A DNA stretch of 64,000 nt from Coffea arabica (taxonomy: Eukaryota > Streptophyta > Magnoliopsida > Gentianales > Rubiaceae), in assembly GCF_036785885.1 (NCBI RefSeq), contig NC_092329.1:6014001-6078000 (forward strand). The letters are read 5' to 3'. Below, in pieces: positions 1-14,090 of the stretch. The notes beneath the pieces were generated by a model. The model ran no database searches and was not told the origin of the DNA. It was given only the letters and a program-made list of their open reading frames with translations. Position 1 is the stretch's first letter. Each line of letters begins with the position of its first letter. Made by a program: the position numbers and the translations under genes.

Positions 1-1188
1 AGGAGCATGGAGGAGCTTTATCACTACATTTGAAATAAGAGCTCTTCATTTTTAACTCTTTACTTCTTTACATTCATTTATTATCTTGTTGCAAGAGAAA
101 TAAATGCTTGTACTTGCTTAAATCTATTCATAGCTAAACTACTTTCTCATAAAATTGAGATGGATGTATTTGTATCAGGATTTGCAATGATTATGGTTGA
201 TTGTTGCTAATTATTGCACTTGTTATTTCATGTATTCATGTTTTATATTTGTGATTACTTGATCGCTAATTGCAAACCATCTAATGTATTGTTAGGAGCA
301 ATGAAAATTATTTTCAATAATAGATTTGGATTCATAAACCCTAAAGAGTATACTTATGAAAGTAGAGATACATTTAGGTAGATTTTTAAAAAGTAATTTC
401 ACACATCTTAACGATCTTGTATCTAATTATTCAACCATGAAAATGGGTAAGTGATAGATATATGCATACTTGATTCACCGGTGAAATTGGGTTTAAAATA
501 CACTAGAACATTACTCCTTGGTAAAATATTAGTTAATAGTTTCAATCAACTTAATCAATTCGAATCTAGAGCAAACAGAGGAGTCAAAAACCTTAGGAAG
601 TGTCTTTTATTGATCCTCAATTGTTGTTTCTTTTCATCTCATCAAGTATACTTTCTTGTATAACTTTTACCTAATTTTTAGTTGTTCAGATAGTAAAAGA
701 GTAAGTTTACAAGATTTAATAACTGCAATTGTTCCTTATAGAATCGATCATAACTCGTATCGACTTGTATACTTGCAGAGAATGATAAATATTTATTACT
801 TGATAATTATTACTTGACATACAAGTACAAATGCACAATCAGTATATATGATTCAGTATGGCAATAAGGGTAAAGAAGTAAATTGATTTACAAAGGAAAA
901 AACTATTTGTCTACAAATTGTATTTGTATAGTACTTATTTGTTCAAAAATTAATTGTATGAATCATAAGCATATCTTATAAATTATTTTTTTTAATCTTT
1001 TCAATCAATTTTTTATTTTTTATACATTACATCACAACAATCATTATAGTAATTATTTCAAATAATATTTTAAATAATTTATTGTTGACGATAATCCTTA
1101 TTCCAAATATTCCAATTAATTTGGTGATAATCTTAGATTCGGAGCCCCAAGTCCAGAACCCGTATTAATCTTCTAATAGCAGGCCAAG
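1..1188. other. AT-rich upstream region, no gene seen
   Basis: No frame of convincing coding character is visible. Around 1010-1080 the text resembles a degenerate copy of the MITE family at 32579-32875: both share a block close to TAATTATTCCAAATAATATT, here with mismatches. The last 100 bases become CT-rich and lead into the 5' UTR of the SPOC gene. Confidence 0.5.
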
Positions 1189-1226
1189 CTCTCTCTCTCT
1201 CTCTCTCTCTCTTTTTCTCTCTCTCA
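1189..1226 (+). repeat. (CT)n microsatellite in a 5' leader
   Basis: An almost pure CT run interrupted by a T5 tract lies 17 bases before the start codon at 1243. Such pyrimidine-rich tracts are common in plant core promoters and 5' UTRs. It probably lies in the transcribed leader of the downstream gene, and length variation between individuals is likely. Confidence 0.85.
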
Positions 1227-1242
1227 TTCATTCTGCGCCACC

Positions 1243-4200
1243 ATGACTTCGGCGGAGCAGCCGCTGAAGAAGCGGAAGATATTCGAACAATTTAAACAAT
1301 CATCACCATCACCTCCACCTCCACCTCCATCTGCACCACCGTCACTACCAGCACCATCACAACAACAACATCCGCCACCGCCAGGAACGCCGCCAGCTCA
1401 GCCTCTAACGCAGGAAGAAATTTTCCGAAGACAAGGAAACCTCGAAGAAATTCGTAAAGTCTACAATTGCCTCAAGCAAATCAAATGCTGCATCGCCCAA
1501 GAGGAGCAGGAGCCCCGTCACTTGCCCGAACTAGAACAAGCTTATCTGTATCTCATCACTGCTTCCCGAGGTTAGGAATAAAGTTGATCATTACTGTTTA
1601 GCCCCTCTTATTTTGAGAACTTTACGTTTTTATACCTAAGTTTCTGTTTGCTAATTTTCTTGTTCGGTTTTAAACGCGGATGTTAGATTGGAAAGGAATT
1701 TAGGCTAACTAAGTTTAGGGTATTTTGTATTTGGAATAACCGGAGCCAATTTCGCATTGAGTTAAATTTCATTTATTATCTCCTGAAGGTTCGATTTGTT
1801 AAGCGTTGGAACATAGAAGGAATTGTAAGAACTGAGGAAAAAATGTGGTAGAAGTGGTGAGAGAGGTGTTGAAAATGAAATCCTACTTAACCTCATATGA
1901 CTCAAGCTAATTTTCACTTTAGGCTCCGCTTAGGCAAAACCAGCCTAATTCAAACCAACACTATATGTTTATGCTTCTTTTTTTTTTTTAATTCTTTTGA
2001 CGAGCTCAAAGTTGTGTTTGAGCTTAGATTCGTTACTTTTTCAGCTGGTTAAAATGAGTTTTTATTGAGTCAAGCAGGAGTATAGCACGAATAGCTTGAT
2101 TGGCTCGTAATAATATTTGAGTAGCATGCCTATCAGTCTCCCTCAGCTTGAGAAGTAAATAAATTTGCTTGAGCGTGGTTTTCATTGCTTGACAAAGCAA
2201 TCCCGAATAAGCTGTTGCAGAGGCAAGTAGCTTGATCAGTGTTTCAGAATAAGCTCTTATTGAGCTAAGTAGCAGAGTTCAATATCATGCCAAGTGGTCT
2301 AACAATAAAGTGGCTGAATATGTGCAGCATTTAAATGTATATGCATGATGGTCTAACATCAAAGTTGCTCTTATGTTTTTAGTTGAGTCCTACCAAACAA
2401 AAAAAAAGTACATTTCTCTGTGAGGTTTTGGCAGGAAGGTAGTTTACATTAACTTTGTGAATTATTAATGCTGACTTTCAGGCTGTACAAGTGTACAACG
2501 TATAGTAGCTGATTTGATTCCCAGATATGCATCATATTGTCCTACTGCACTTGAAGCAGCAGTAAAGGTTGTTATTAATATGCACAACTGCAGCTTGGCA
2601 TTGATAAGCAATGGGGAGGATTTTGACGGTGTTGCATTTGAAACTGCCGAAGCATGTATTTTTGGTCTGGTTGATATCTGCGGAGCTGCTGCAAAGGAAG
2701 CACCAACATCATCGGTTATTCAAGGCATTTGTTCGGCAGTTTTTCTGAGTGTGTTTACCTTCTTCATATCTTCTTTTGAGGGGAAGGATATTTTTCAAAT
2801 TATTGACAAGGAATCTCTAATGATCCAAGATGCCAAAGAATTCACTTCTGAGTTCAAGGAAAAGTTTTTGGATGAAGGAGATTCAAAATTGTTGAAATTA
2901 CTTAAATTTCGTGCTGTAAGTTTCCTCAGGTTATTCTTTAGTTGCCCAAAACATTCACTTTCAGCATGCTTTGAGCTCTTCGACTCTACTGCGACAGATG
3001 CGACAAACATGGGAGGACATTACTTTCTTCGTCAACTGACAAACAGGCTTGATGATGCTGTTTCTTATAATTTGACTCATGAAAGTGATGATGAAAAGCC
3101 ATCTCTAAGTTCCATGGGAAAAATTTGTCAAGGCAACAATGTTGGTGCCTATCGACACTTAGAAAGCAACCTTGTTCCCGGAAATGTTTCTGCAGTTTCC
3201 AGGAACTGCATACTAAGCCTGGTGAGTTTTTAGTGTTGCTTTAGATTGTTGATTTGGTACCAATATTATGTTGAATTCTGGTATGTTCTCTTTTCCCCCT
3301 TTTGTGCAAAACTTAGATTTGCTCGAGTCATGTCTGTGAACAACATTGAAGCCTTTTTACAACCTGAGATCAAGATAGATATTGTTTGTATCCATATTCG
3401 TTAGGATTGGTAGGGAAAGAGCAGGGGATGGAACGTGCCCATTAGAATCTATGGATGGCTTTCCATATCTATTCCTGATTCTGGAGATATAAAATTACCC
3501 TTTTGCATTGGTTATCCAAGCAAAGTCACCACTAGTTTCAGGGCTATAATTACTTGACAGACTTGCACCTTCAAGGTATTGAAAGATTTATATAAGACAA
3601 TATCAAGAGGACTTTCAGGCTTGGTTTCAGGTGCTCTGAAATCTATGTGAAAGGCTAGTTTGACGAACTTCCAAGAGCTGTATTCTGTTTGAATATTTTA
3701 TTCTTTACTTATTTTGGTAGTTGAAGTATCAATGTTGGCTTATCATATAGCCCAAAAGGAAAAAATTCTGGAAACTGTACCTGAATATCTTCGTTATTAT
3801 CATTTTATTTGAAAACTACATGGATGGAGCCTTTGTGTGTTGGTTATGGTCTATCTGAGGTGCAGAAAAGAGGAGGATCAACAACAAAATCTGCACAATC
3901 GAAGAAAAAATAATAAAACTGAAAAACTGACAAATAAAACAGCAACAGATGACAATGGCAGAAGAAATTCATGGCAAATGAATGGCCTCAAAGTCATCAG
4001 TATCAAAGGCAAATTCAGATACATGGAAGATGGAAAGCATGTGGAGACATCTGAAGACATCAACACAGTTACATTTGTATCACATGCAGCCCATGTGTGT
4101 TCAAGAGTCATGGTTTTTGAACTTTAATGCTTTACTTTAATTGTTTCTTTACTTAGTCATAGAATTTTTGGATGAATCATCAAATGACATGACCCGTAGA

Positions 4201-7200
4201 TTGTACATGTTGTAGCAAGTCCCAACTATAAATAAGGGACTCCAGAGTATTGTCAATACAAGTTCAGAGCTACAACCAGGACACGAGTTCAGGAATTCGT
4301 AATAAACAAAAGCTAAAAAAAAAAACTTACAACAGTTAAGTACGCAGCTTTATACCTGACAGGAGCAATATTCAGATTTTGCTTGGTTTTCAGGAATTCG
4401 TAATAAACAAAAGCTAAAAAAAAAACTTACAACAGTTAAGTACGCAGCTTTATACCTGACAGGAGCAATATTCAGATTTTGCTTGGTTATGTACAGGATC
4501 TTTGAGTGAATTGTAAACTATACTAATGAAGTTGTTTGGAAAGAAAAGGAAGGTGAATTTTATTGATAAGGAAAAAACTTGTATCTATGATACATTGGAG
4601 TCCCCTATTTATAGTTGGGATTTATTACAATATACATGTATAATGATTCATCGAATAACTCTATGACTTAGCACAGAAACAATTACACTTCAATATTGAA
4701 ATCTGAAAATCATGATTTTTGGACACAAATGGGCTGCATGTGCTATGGTAGTAGTTGTACAGATGTCTTTGAGATGTGTCTACGTGCTTTCTATCTTCCT
4801 TGCCGTTGTGTTTGTCTTTGATACTGATGACTTTGTGGCCATTCGTTTGTCTTAAAATTTTTCTGCCATTGTCATCTGTTGCTGCCATTGAATTTTGCTG
4901 CCAGTGTCATTTGTTGCTGTACCTATACTTCTTGACTTGCCATGTTTTATCTGTCAGTTTTTAATTTTACTATATTTCATTGATTGTGCTGATTTTGTTG
5001 CTGATCCTCCTATTAAATAGCTAGAATTCGATGCAGATAGTATGGAAATAGTATGTGGTGGCTGTGGTGGAAGATTACAAAAAAATAGCAATTGATGCAG
5101 ATAGAGGGTGAATATCATATAAAATTCATAGCAGTGCAGTTATTCTCCTACTTAATGATGGACCAAATTAGATTCAACACTTTAGTAGATGATGTTGATC
5201 TTATCATTTGTCCCTAGGCAACTGTTCTGGTATTGTATTAGACAATCACCCTGATAACTATTCCCAGCAGACACTCTTTTATTTATTTTTTTGTGATATA
5301 GAGAATATTAAGTTATGCATCTTTGACCTAATTTGTTGATATAAACTTCTACCATGTGCCTGTCTATTTATTTATTTTTAATTTTTTACACTTCTTGTTC
5401 TTGTTGTGTATTCTTTGTTCCCCAATTGAATTGCCAAGTTATATTGTCAGATGGTTGGTAAATCAAAATATCTCCTCATGTTTTGGTCTTCAGTTTATGA
5501 CCATCCATGAAATGATTGATCTAGTCTTTACACACATCCTCATCAAATGCAACTGGTGGAATCCTTTTTTTTTTTTTTAAAAAAAAGTCAAATTAGAATG
5601 CCACAATGATAACTGCGACTGTGTTGTCAGTCTATGGTTCTCCTTCTCATGTCCTGTTTCCGACGTTTTCTGTGCAGGTTCTTGGGAAAGACTCATCCCT
5701 GAAAAGTTGGATTTTCTCTAGGTACAGAAAGTTACGTGCATCAGTAGCTTCAGAGATTGTTTCAAAAATTACTTCTCTTTTGGATGGAATATTTGAATCT
5801 TTCACAGAACAAGTAAATAGAGAAGAAACCCAAGCCGATGATAACGAGAGTGAATGTAGCCAATCCAAGTATGTTAGTCAGTACTTGGTTTCTAGGGAAC
5901 ATAGTCAACCAGAATCATCATCTGAAGTTAGTGGGAAAGATTTTACTTCGATAATTTATGATAAACCTTGTGCAGACAACATGACTAGCAGATTTTCCAG
6001 CTCACATTTGAAAAGAAGCAGCTCAGTCGATTACCATTCAAGTGCAAGTCCCTCCATTGATAGTGGAGGGTCAAGGTCCATGGACTTTGATTTTGGGGGC
6101 CCAGGAGATTCATCCCATTCTAGGTCTTCTGTTCCAAGAGACTTGTTGAACCGACATATTCCCTCGCCTATCACAAGAACACCGGGGGGCTCAAGGAGTT
6201 CACTCCATGGTGTCCAAAGAGAGAAAAGTCAAGTTTTGAGCATGGACGTCTCTTCTCCTATCTTGAGGTCTGTCAGTGAAGCCATGAGTTGTTCTTTTGA
6301 TTCACCTAAGAATCCTTTGTCACTGGGAAATCCTTCAATGAGTAAAGTGGTTTGGTACTCTGATGGTGACCCGGCAGCCATGGATGTTTTTGCAGCTTCT
6401 AAACAGCTTTGGTTGGGTCCTTTAGGTCCTGATGCATCTGAAGGGCTTGTAAGGTCTCAGTTTGAGAAGTTTGGCCCCATAGACCAGTTCATCTATTCTC
6501 CATTCAAAGGATTTGCCTTAATAGAGTACAGAAACATTCTTGATGCTTTCAAAGCCAGGGAGAATATGCGAGGACGTTCAACTTGGGGTGCTAGTCTTCA
6601 GATAAAGTTTTCAGATACAGGGTCTGGAACTAGGGGGGATATAAATGGGGTTGCTGTTGGTTCAACTTGCCATGTTTACGTTGGTCATGTTTCAAACCGA
6701 TGGGTCAGGGATGAGGTAATGAATGAAGTCAACAAAGTACTCCATAAGGGACCTCGCATGGCAACTGATCTTATTGGTGAAGGTGCATTGCTGATGGAAT
6801 TTGATACACATGATGAAGCTACTATTGCCATGGCTCATCTGAGAAAGTGGCGCAAGGAAAGTGGTATCACTCTTCCGCAGTCACATGGAGGTCCTGCTGA
6901 TGTGATGCATTTCGAAGGAAATAAGTATTATGGTAATAATGTAATTGATGCTCAAGCACCGTCCGAAAAGCCATCTGATGGTTATTTGCCCAGGGTATCA
7001 CGTTTGTCTTCTATGGTTTCGCAGTTACGAATGAAGTATAATATTCCTCAAAACCTGGCTCATCCTGACACTCATTTATCTGGAAATCATCACATTGCTT
7101 CCACAAAAGAACAATTACCAACGAATATTCTCTGGATTAATATCCCCCAAATGAACCCCATTTTTCTCACTGATGATGAAGTATTGGCCCTTTGTAATGT

Positions 7201-10200
7201 TGCGATCAACAATGTTGGATCTATTGTCAGGTTGACAAGACAAAATATATCTACAGGTTCCTGTTGGTTTGTTGAATGCAACAGCATAGAAACAGCAAGA
7301 ACTCTTCTAAGCACTCTTCGTGATTGTCCAGAGATATTCTTCCAAATTGAATTCAGGTTAAATTACTGCTGATGCTTCTTTGTTTCAATCATTTTCCTTT
7401 TCTGTTGATTGATAATTTCTGTTTCTGCTTTATCCTTGAAACTAGAGTTTTAGGGGTATAGCTCATTCACTTTATACTTTTTTGGGTTAATACAAAGAAA
7501 GACAATCTTAAAATAAGAGGCATCTTATTTGTAATGCTGATTTTATTGAGCAAACCGTGTCCTACAACATGTTATCAGTTGGTTTTGAGACTTTCAAGAA
7601 TTGGTTTAATGGTTTTCGGTTAGAAAATGAAGGAACAAAAGGAAAAAAAAACATAGCCTCAGTTTTGCTGGTGCAGTGAGGCACATTTTATTGATTGCAT
7701 AGGGATGTTGAAACGAGCTCTTTTAGATTAGATTTTATAATTGGTCACCATAAAAAATGAAGAATAGCAGGCATGTGCAAATTAATTGGGTGGCACTTCA
7801 TTTTTCCTTGACATATCTATGCATTTGTTGGAGGCATCTCATCCTTTCATGCTTTAATTTGAGGACTGAAGGAAATAAATTCATGTTTTCTGAAACTCAT
7901 GGGTGCCGTTGCCTTTCAGCATGAAGCAGTTGCTAGACTCATATTTTGATTAGCCTAAAGCATCATACTATAGTTCATGCTTTGTATAAAACTAGTGGTA
8001 TAGGTGCACTCAAAGTTGTGCAAATGTAGGGAATTAATCGAGGAAAAGAAACAAATGGACAGTGAGGCTAAACTTTTTCAAGTGGTGGCACCATTTTACC
8101 CATTAGTGTGAGGCTAAAGGAAATACAAAAAGCGACAGAAAAGTTAACTCCAACCCCTTTCTCTGGCTTTGTCAAGTAATAAGATATCGGTCCTGTTGTT
8201 ATAATATTGGGCGCGAACAGATTATCTTCTACTTATTCTTTCTTCCTTCCATCATATATGTATGGTGTCAACTACTACAGTCCTAACAGAAGTATGTCCT
8301 AATGTTTTCAACAGTCATCTTGGAAAGCTCCAGACCCAGCTCCTGGTAAAGCCTGATGGCAATGCTCTGGAGCTTACATCACCCAGACTAAAGCCAGAAA
8401 ATCATGGAGTCATGAGGCAAGGTGGACATGCATTTCAGTCAAACTGGGCCCATGTTGGTCATTCTGGCAGGCATGAAGTTCGGTCAATAACTCCTGAAGC
8501 ATTGTTTGTGGATCCTTCTCATGGAGGTAGTTTTTGTTATCTTATAAGTTTATGTGCAGAGGATGGTTGCATATATTGAACAAAAACTACATGTAATCCT
8601 TTATTTTCCTTCGTATGCTGGAGAAGAGTAAAATATTTTCAGTGTTTATGTTTTTCTTGTTCATGCTCAGGGGGTCATGTTGTTTCAAGTTCTGCTGAAC
8701 AGATGTGGATGTACAGAAAGCCAGAAGCAGAGCTGCATTCTGGACCACGAAGCATTCCGCATATATCTGCACCAACTGTTGGGCCTTCTATTGCACCACC
8801 ACTACCAGTTCAAGCGCCTTATTTCCGACCTCTTAATTTTCCACCAAATAGTTCATGGGATGTGCGTGGTTTGAACAACCATATGCCTATAAATCCAATT
8901 TCACCTCGTGTAATGCCGAATGTTCATCGCAATCCAATTCCACCACCATTTATACCAGCTTCTGTGACTCCGTTAGCTCAATTTCATGGAAACTCAATGC
9001 CTTCATTTGATCAGATGTTTTCTGTTCCTGCAGTTACACCACCTCCCCTCATAGCTCCCTTACCCCCTTCTCAACCCGATGTCCAGCCTCCATTACCTCC
9101 ATCCCAGCCTCCACCCCCACCTCCACCCCCTTATTCTCAGCCACCTGTCGCTCCTCCTCCGCCTACTTCTCCACCTCCACTTCCACCTTCAGTATCTTCT
9201 AGTTCAGAATATAGTAAGCAGTCTAATGTACAACACAAGTGGCAGGGAACCTTGAGCAAAAGTGGTATACATTACTGTACAATTTATGCACAGAGAGTTG
9301 ATTCTGATATTTGCAAGTATTCAGATGGGATGGTGGAGCCAACAGAGTACATATCTAATTCCCACTTGATTATTTGGTAAATTGAATTTGAAAGACTTCT
9401 GAAACTTTCTTATTGCTGTCTGTCCAGATGGCCTATTAAATTAGATATGACAAAGCGCACTGATTTCCGGCATGTCAAAACAACATTTTCCAATACTCCG
9501 CCACACAGAGTGAGTTGTTGAACACGCTATTCAATTTCTTCTCTCTCCCTCCCTCCCTCTCTCTATCTCTCTCACACACACACTGGCGCACCCATAAACA
9601 CACATACATTGTGGTAGCGCTACTGCCTTCTACAATATCTCAGTTCCTAAGCTTTGTCTTGGTCTTGTATGTTAGCCGGGCATCAAAAGTAGGTAGTTTC
9701 AATTTGTTTGGCAGATATAAGTGTTTTAAGTGTATTGAAATCTTTTTGTCTGACTGCTAGAAGATCACGGATGAGGCTGGTACTTTTGTTTGCTTTTGTT
9801 TCTAAAACTAATTTTTTTAAATGTTCAGGAATTATCTGGAGTTTCCTTTCTAATTGTTATCACTTTTATTTTGTTTCCTTCTAATGGTTAGTTGATGGAA
9901 ATAAGGCTGCGCATGCCTAATCACGTCATCTTATCTGAAATTTTTTGAGCTGATTCAAATTAGTGTAGGTCATAAGATTTTGGATTATGGGTAAAAACTC
10001 TTTTTTCTTTTTTCTATTTCTTTTTCCGTCATTAGTTACTTCACAAACTAGCTTTACAAAGCCGAGTTAACTGGAGTTGTAACATGACTTAATTTTATAT
10101 AATGGCCTTCTCAGCTCTCCTTCCTTTCCTCCAAGAGACTTGAATTGTGTTCCCCATTTTATATTTGCTTCTCTATACATCCTCTTGCAAATATGTATCT

Positions 10201-11074
10201 TATCCCATGAGATCTGCACAAGGCAAGTTTTTGGCTATTTCTATGATTTCAGTTATTCGAAGTCTTTGTTTCTTTCATCCTTTATCCTGGATATCTTGAT
10301 TATTTAAGCTGGTGTGAAATGTAACAGTACTATATTTTATAAATGTGATGCAGAGAGAAATATGCTGGTTGCTTCCCTCCTCTCAGGACGACAATAAGGG
10401 TGTAAGTTTATCCTTCTCTGCTTTTTAAAATATGGATGTTTAAACCAGGTACACGGGAGCAATGATTTGTACACAATTTACCATGATTTATCGTAAATGC
10501 ATACCCTTATATTTTTTAACCCCCTTGCTTATGGTAACTTTCTTGATTTTAGCTTTCTAAATAGTTAGTGGAATTAGACAACCCGTAAAGTTCTCAATGT
10601 GGCAAGGTATTAATGGGATTCACTGAAAACTCTTCGTGCTTGCACATGCCTCTTATTTGGTGGCATCATCTCCTCCAATTTATGCTTAGCTGATGATACT
10701 GCATCTTGATGCAAGATGAGATTCTCATTTTGCAGAAGCTTTATGCTATTGTGTCAAATACCTTCGTGGATTTGATTTCTGGTGAAATTTGACTAACTAA
10801 ATGTAAATTCATTGACTACTATAAGGGTACTATTCTGTCTGGTCTCACGAATACTTGTATTCTTGTGCAGTTTCAAGATTTTGTAGTATACTTGCAACAA
10901 AGGCAATGTGCAGGAGTAATCAAAATCCCAGCCATGAAATCCATGTGGGCAAGGCTTCTTTTCATTCTTCCGTATTCACCCGATGTGTGTTCCATGCTAT
11001 CTATTGCTCCTAATCCCTCACTTTGCCTTCTTGGTTTGGTCTTGCCTAAAGAAACAAACTTTGAATGGGTTTGA
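1243..11074 (+). CDS. Spen-like protein with three RRM-like modules and SPOC domain (At1g27750-like)
   Basis: Eight exons keep one frame: 1243-1570, 2482-3221, 5678-7356, 8315-8526, 8671-9346, 9428-9509, 10354-10401, 10871-11074; together 1322 residues. The start has a good context (GCCACCATGA) and follows a CT-rich leader. After a basic and Pro-rich N-terminus comes a helical region (about 70-350). A clear RRM lies at about 600-670, with LWLGPL as RNP2-like and KGFALIEY as RNP1-like strands. Two weaker RRM-like modules follow (about 685-755 and 840-915), then a Pro-rich linker. A SPOC domain closes the protein (about 1170-1322, with [14 protein letters not shown] and [10 protein letters not shown]). 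Three RRMs plus SPOC is the Spen/FPA architecture. In that family RRMs bind RNA and SPOC recruits partners, including the phosphorylated RNA polymerase II tail. A nuclear role in RNA processing or 3'-end choice is inferred. Intron 2 (2.46 kb) carries a large foldback. The orthologue has no function known to me. Confidence 0.88.
3860..5014. repeat. Long imperfect inverted repeat in intron 2 of the SPOC gene
   Basis: The arm 3860-4262 reappears as reverse complement at about 4578-5014. Landmarks pair in order: GAGGAGGATCAACAACAAAATC near the outer ends, CAGATGACAATGGCAGAA, AAAGTCATCAGTATCAAAG, CACATGCAGCCCAT, and CAACTATAAATA followed by GGACTCC near the inner ends. The arms differ by many substitutions and small indels. 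Each arm has a TATA-like box, and the right arm read on the minus strand continues to an AATAAA-like signal. They therefore look like two related solo-LTR-like sequences inserted head to head. A foldback transposon is the alternative. If transcribed with the intron, it would form a stem of roughly 400 bp. Confidence 0.75.
4288..4488. repeat. Tandem duplication of about 101 bp in the foldback loop
   Basis: Two consecutive units, 4288-4388 and 4389-4488, are identical by eye except for one A in a poly-A run. Each starts TTCAGGAATTCGTAATAAAC and ends TTTTGCTTGGTT. The near identity implies a recent duplication. A copy of the unit's 3' part continues the outer repeat sequence, so this is probably LTR-like R/U5 material. 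Confidence 0.85.
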
Positions 11075-14000
11075 CCTGTTGAGTGGTGGAGGTAAGGAAG
11101 GAAAAGGAAGATTGACTTCTATTAGGTGACATGTTTCTTACTAGTATATTTCAGATGCCTGAATTCTCCAAGAATTTTGGCATTGATTAACTTTTGCATG
11201 AAATATCGTAGTTTCATTCAATACCCTGTAAATCAGCATAAATTTCTGATAGTCTGGATGAACTCCTTTGCTAGGTAATATCTTCATGAATTTGTAAGCA
11301 TTAATTAGTCTGATGTTGATAAAGGTTGCCTATTTTTGGTGCATTGCTAGATATAAAATCTTATGTTCCAAAGTGTTCATATATGTTATCTTATCCAAGC
11401 TTAACTTTGCTGGTTCATAGCTAATCTCTTCGGAGTTTGGATGGGAAAGCAGCTCAAGGAGATGTTATTAAACTTTAAACATCTTGTTTTAAGTTTGTAG
11501 AAGTCTGTATATGAATGTGTATCATCCACAGGATGACTGATGAGGATGACTAATTTTTCCATCTTTAGCTTTGTGATATGCTCAGCCACAAAGGTTCCGC
11601 TTTAGATTTCTTTCCCCTGTGCCAGTATGCCAGCATAGATTCCACGTTAGCGAATAATTGATTGATCTCATAGTCTTGTGCTGCGAAAATGATAAAAGGT
11701 GTCACAGAATTAAGTAGGTTTTGTGAATGCTTCCTGTAGTTCCCTCAAACTTTAAAATTTGGATGAAATGATTGAAATTTTATTGCTACCGCAAGAATCA
11801 GGTTGTCAACCAAGTTATCCTCACTCTACTGTAATTGGTTGTTGAGAATTTGTTCTCGGTACGTGTAGGTATAGTGAAAGTACCCCATTAATGTTAAAAA
11901 TACGGTTCCACAGTCTTTGTTTATAACCTCTTTTGGACGTCAACCTGAACCTAGGATTTGAAGCAGCGTTGGAGTAACAATTGGCTAATAAGTAGTAGCT
12001 TTTATGGTTAATTGGCCTCTCTATCATTTTTGCCATTTCAAAGGTAATTGTAAAATTAAAAATGTTGAAGGAAAATCAAGATAATTTTAAAATTTCTGCA
12101 CAAATTCCAGGAAAAGGTATTATGATCACGCTCATGACGGTGTACTTTGTTCTTACCAAAGGCCCTTATATGCTCCTACCAAAAGAAAAAAAAGAAAAAA
12201 AAAATTGCATGCGGTACCCACTCCTTTGTCAATCCACCTTTTTTTTTTTTTAGGGGTTTCAAAAGCCATCTCTCTCCTGCACTAATTTCCAGGTAAAAAA
12301 TAGGACTAGAGCGAACTTCCAAAGTTTACCTTTTTAAATTACAAAAAAGTTTGAGAAACAAGTGCAAATCCAATATGTTTAAATTCTAGTAAAATTTGGT
12401 CCATATGATGAAATACAATCTAAGTTTCATCAAAAGTCTTGCGTGAATAAACTAAACAAATTCACTATCAATCAAGATCAAGTTAGTTTCTCATGTAGTA
12501 ATGTTGTATTTTATGTTAAATGGAATAATAACTAAGCCAAACTCACACACATTCTTAACCTTCATATAAAAATGGTTTTTTTTTTTTATTGGGTGCTCAA
12601 GAGCACACTCATTAGTACACTTAGATCACACTTATCTTTTGTTGCATTTGTATGTTTTTCCTCATTAGCATTACTTTCCAAAAATATGAACATGCTTTCT
12701 CTAGTTAACATTATTTTTCTAAAATATGAATACCTAAAATCCGTTTTAATGAGTATTTAATGGGCACTAGTTAGACAATCTCTACAAAAATTAAACAAAA
12801 TATTTTTTTTGGAGAACTTATTATTTTTTGTAAGTTTTCAGAAAAACTAAAATAAAACAAGAAAAAAAGTTGTTCAGGGGACTTTTTATTTTTTTTATGG
12901 GATAATTTAGTAATTTCAAATAGCTCTCCTCACGTTTTGAAAATTACACATACCTCTCCTAAAACATAGGTTTGGGTTTCACCTTGATGATGTAAAACCA
13001 AAAAAGTATATGAACGCCCAAAATTGCCTCATCTAAATTTCCTTAATATGAATAATCATTAAAATTTTTAAAAAGTCAATAATACACTTGTATACTACCA
13101 AAATTATGAGTTTTATTATTTAGCCAATATTTTGATATTTTCCATCCCTATGGTTTTCTACATCCACCCAAATTTTCAAACTCTTATCACTTTTTCTTCT
13201 TGTGAACAAACTCTTTGTCTTAGATGTCAAAATCCACCTTCGTAATTCTTACCTTCATAATTTTTACCTCTTTATAGGTTTCTTTCATATATTGCTTACC
13301 AAATCATTAGTCATAAAACTCACAATTCTTACCTTTTTTTCACTCAAACGGCCAAGCCCTCAGTTACCAAAATCATTCTAACCCATACTTTCAACATTTG
13401 GGTTGGTCATTCTAAATCAACCCACATTTTTTTTTTCTTCTAAATTGACATAATTTTATTGAGAACAAGTTTGATGTCTATTAAGAGAAACTAGGCAAAA
13501 CATCAACAAAGTGCAAGTTTGGGATAGTAGTTTTAGTACAATTTATCAAATTTTACTTTTCTGTAATCCAGTAGTTTTTTTGTGCTCAATGATATGAACA
13601 ATTGAGTTGTTGATAGTGATGATTGCTTCCATCATCATCAACAACGGTAACATATTTGAGTGATAGAAAGGAAGGAAACATCTATCTTGATTAGCATACT
13701 TGAGTGATAGAATGTTATAATTTAATGGTTATGGTTAAAATAGTTTGGCCACAATATATGGCTCGGTCAAAAAGAATTGTTTTCCTTTTTTCATTATCCT
13801 TTTTCTGTTATCTTTTTCCTTTTTTATCAATGGCTTGTCTTTTGAAAAATTATGAAGGTTATTATAGTCATTGTGTATCATTAAGGGAAGTAAGTGTAAT
13901 ATTGAAAACCTCAAGGAGCTCAGTGAAATTGTTAGAAATTCAAGGGAGGTTTCTAAAATTAGCCCCTTTTTTATTTGTAGATTGGTCAAGGTGGCGACTG

Positions 14001-14090
14001 CTACTTATATATATGTTGCTGGCGACTGCGAGTATTCAGTACCGAATCCCTTCTCTGCTGTCTCCCCTTTCTCTGAATTTGCTCACAAAA
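11075..14090. other. Intergenic region between the SPOC and ASCC2 genes
   Basis: The first few hundred bases should hold the 3' UTR of the SPOC gene. The rest is AT-rich with scattered poly-T and poly-A runs and no convincing gene. The last few hundred bases should contain the promoter and leader of the ASCC2 gene. An open frame runs from 13704 in phase with the ASCC2 start, but its first 129 codons are low-complexity and do not look like protein, so the start was placed at 14091. Confidence 0.6.

Noticed and set aside
3837..4127. 96-codon frame within the SPOC gene intron
   Set aside because: It lies wholly in the inverted LTR-like arm and has no recognisable domain.
13704..14090. In-frame N-terminal extension of ASCC2
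   Set aside because: The residues are AT-driven and hydrophobic, unlike the family, and MSNRFGNQN at 14091 is a natural start.
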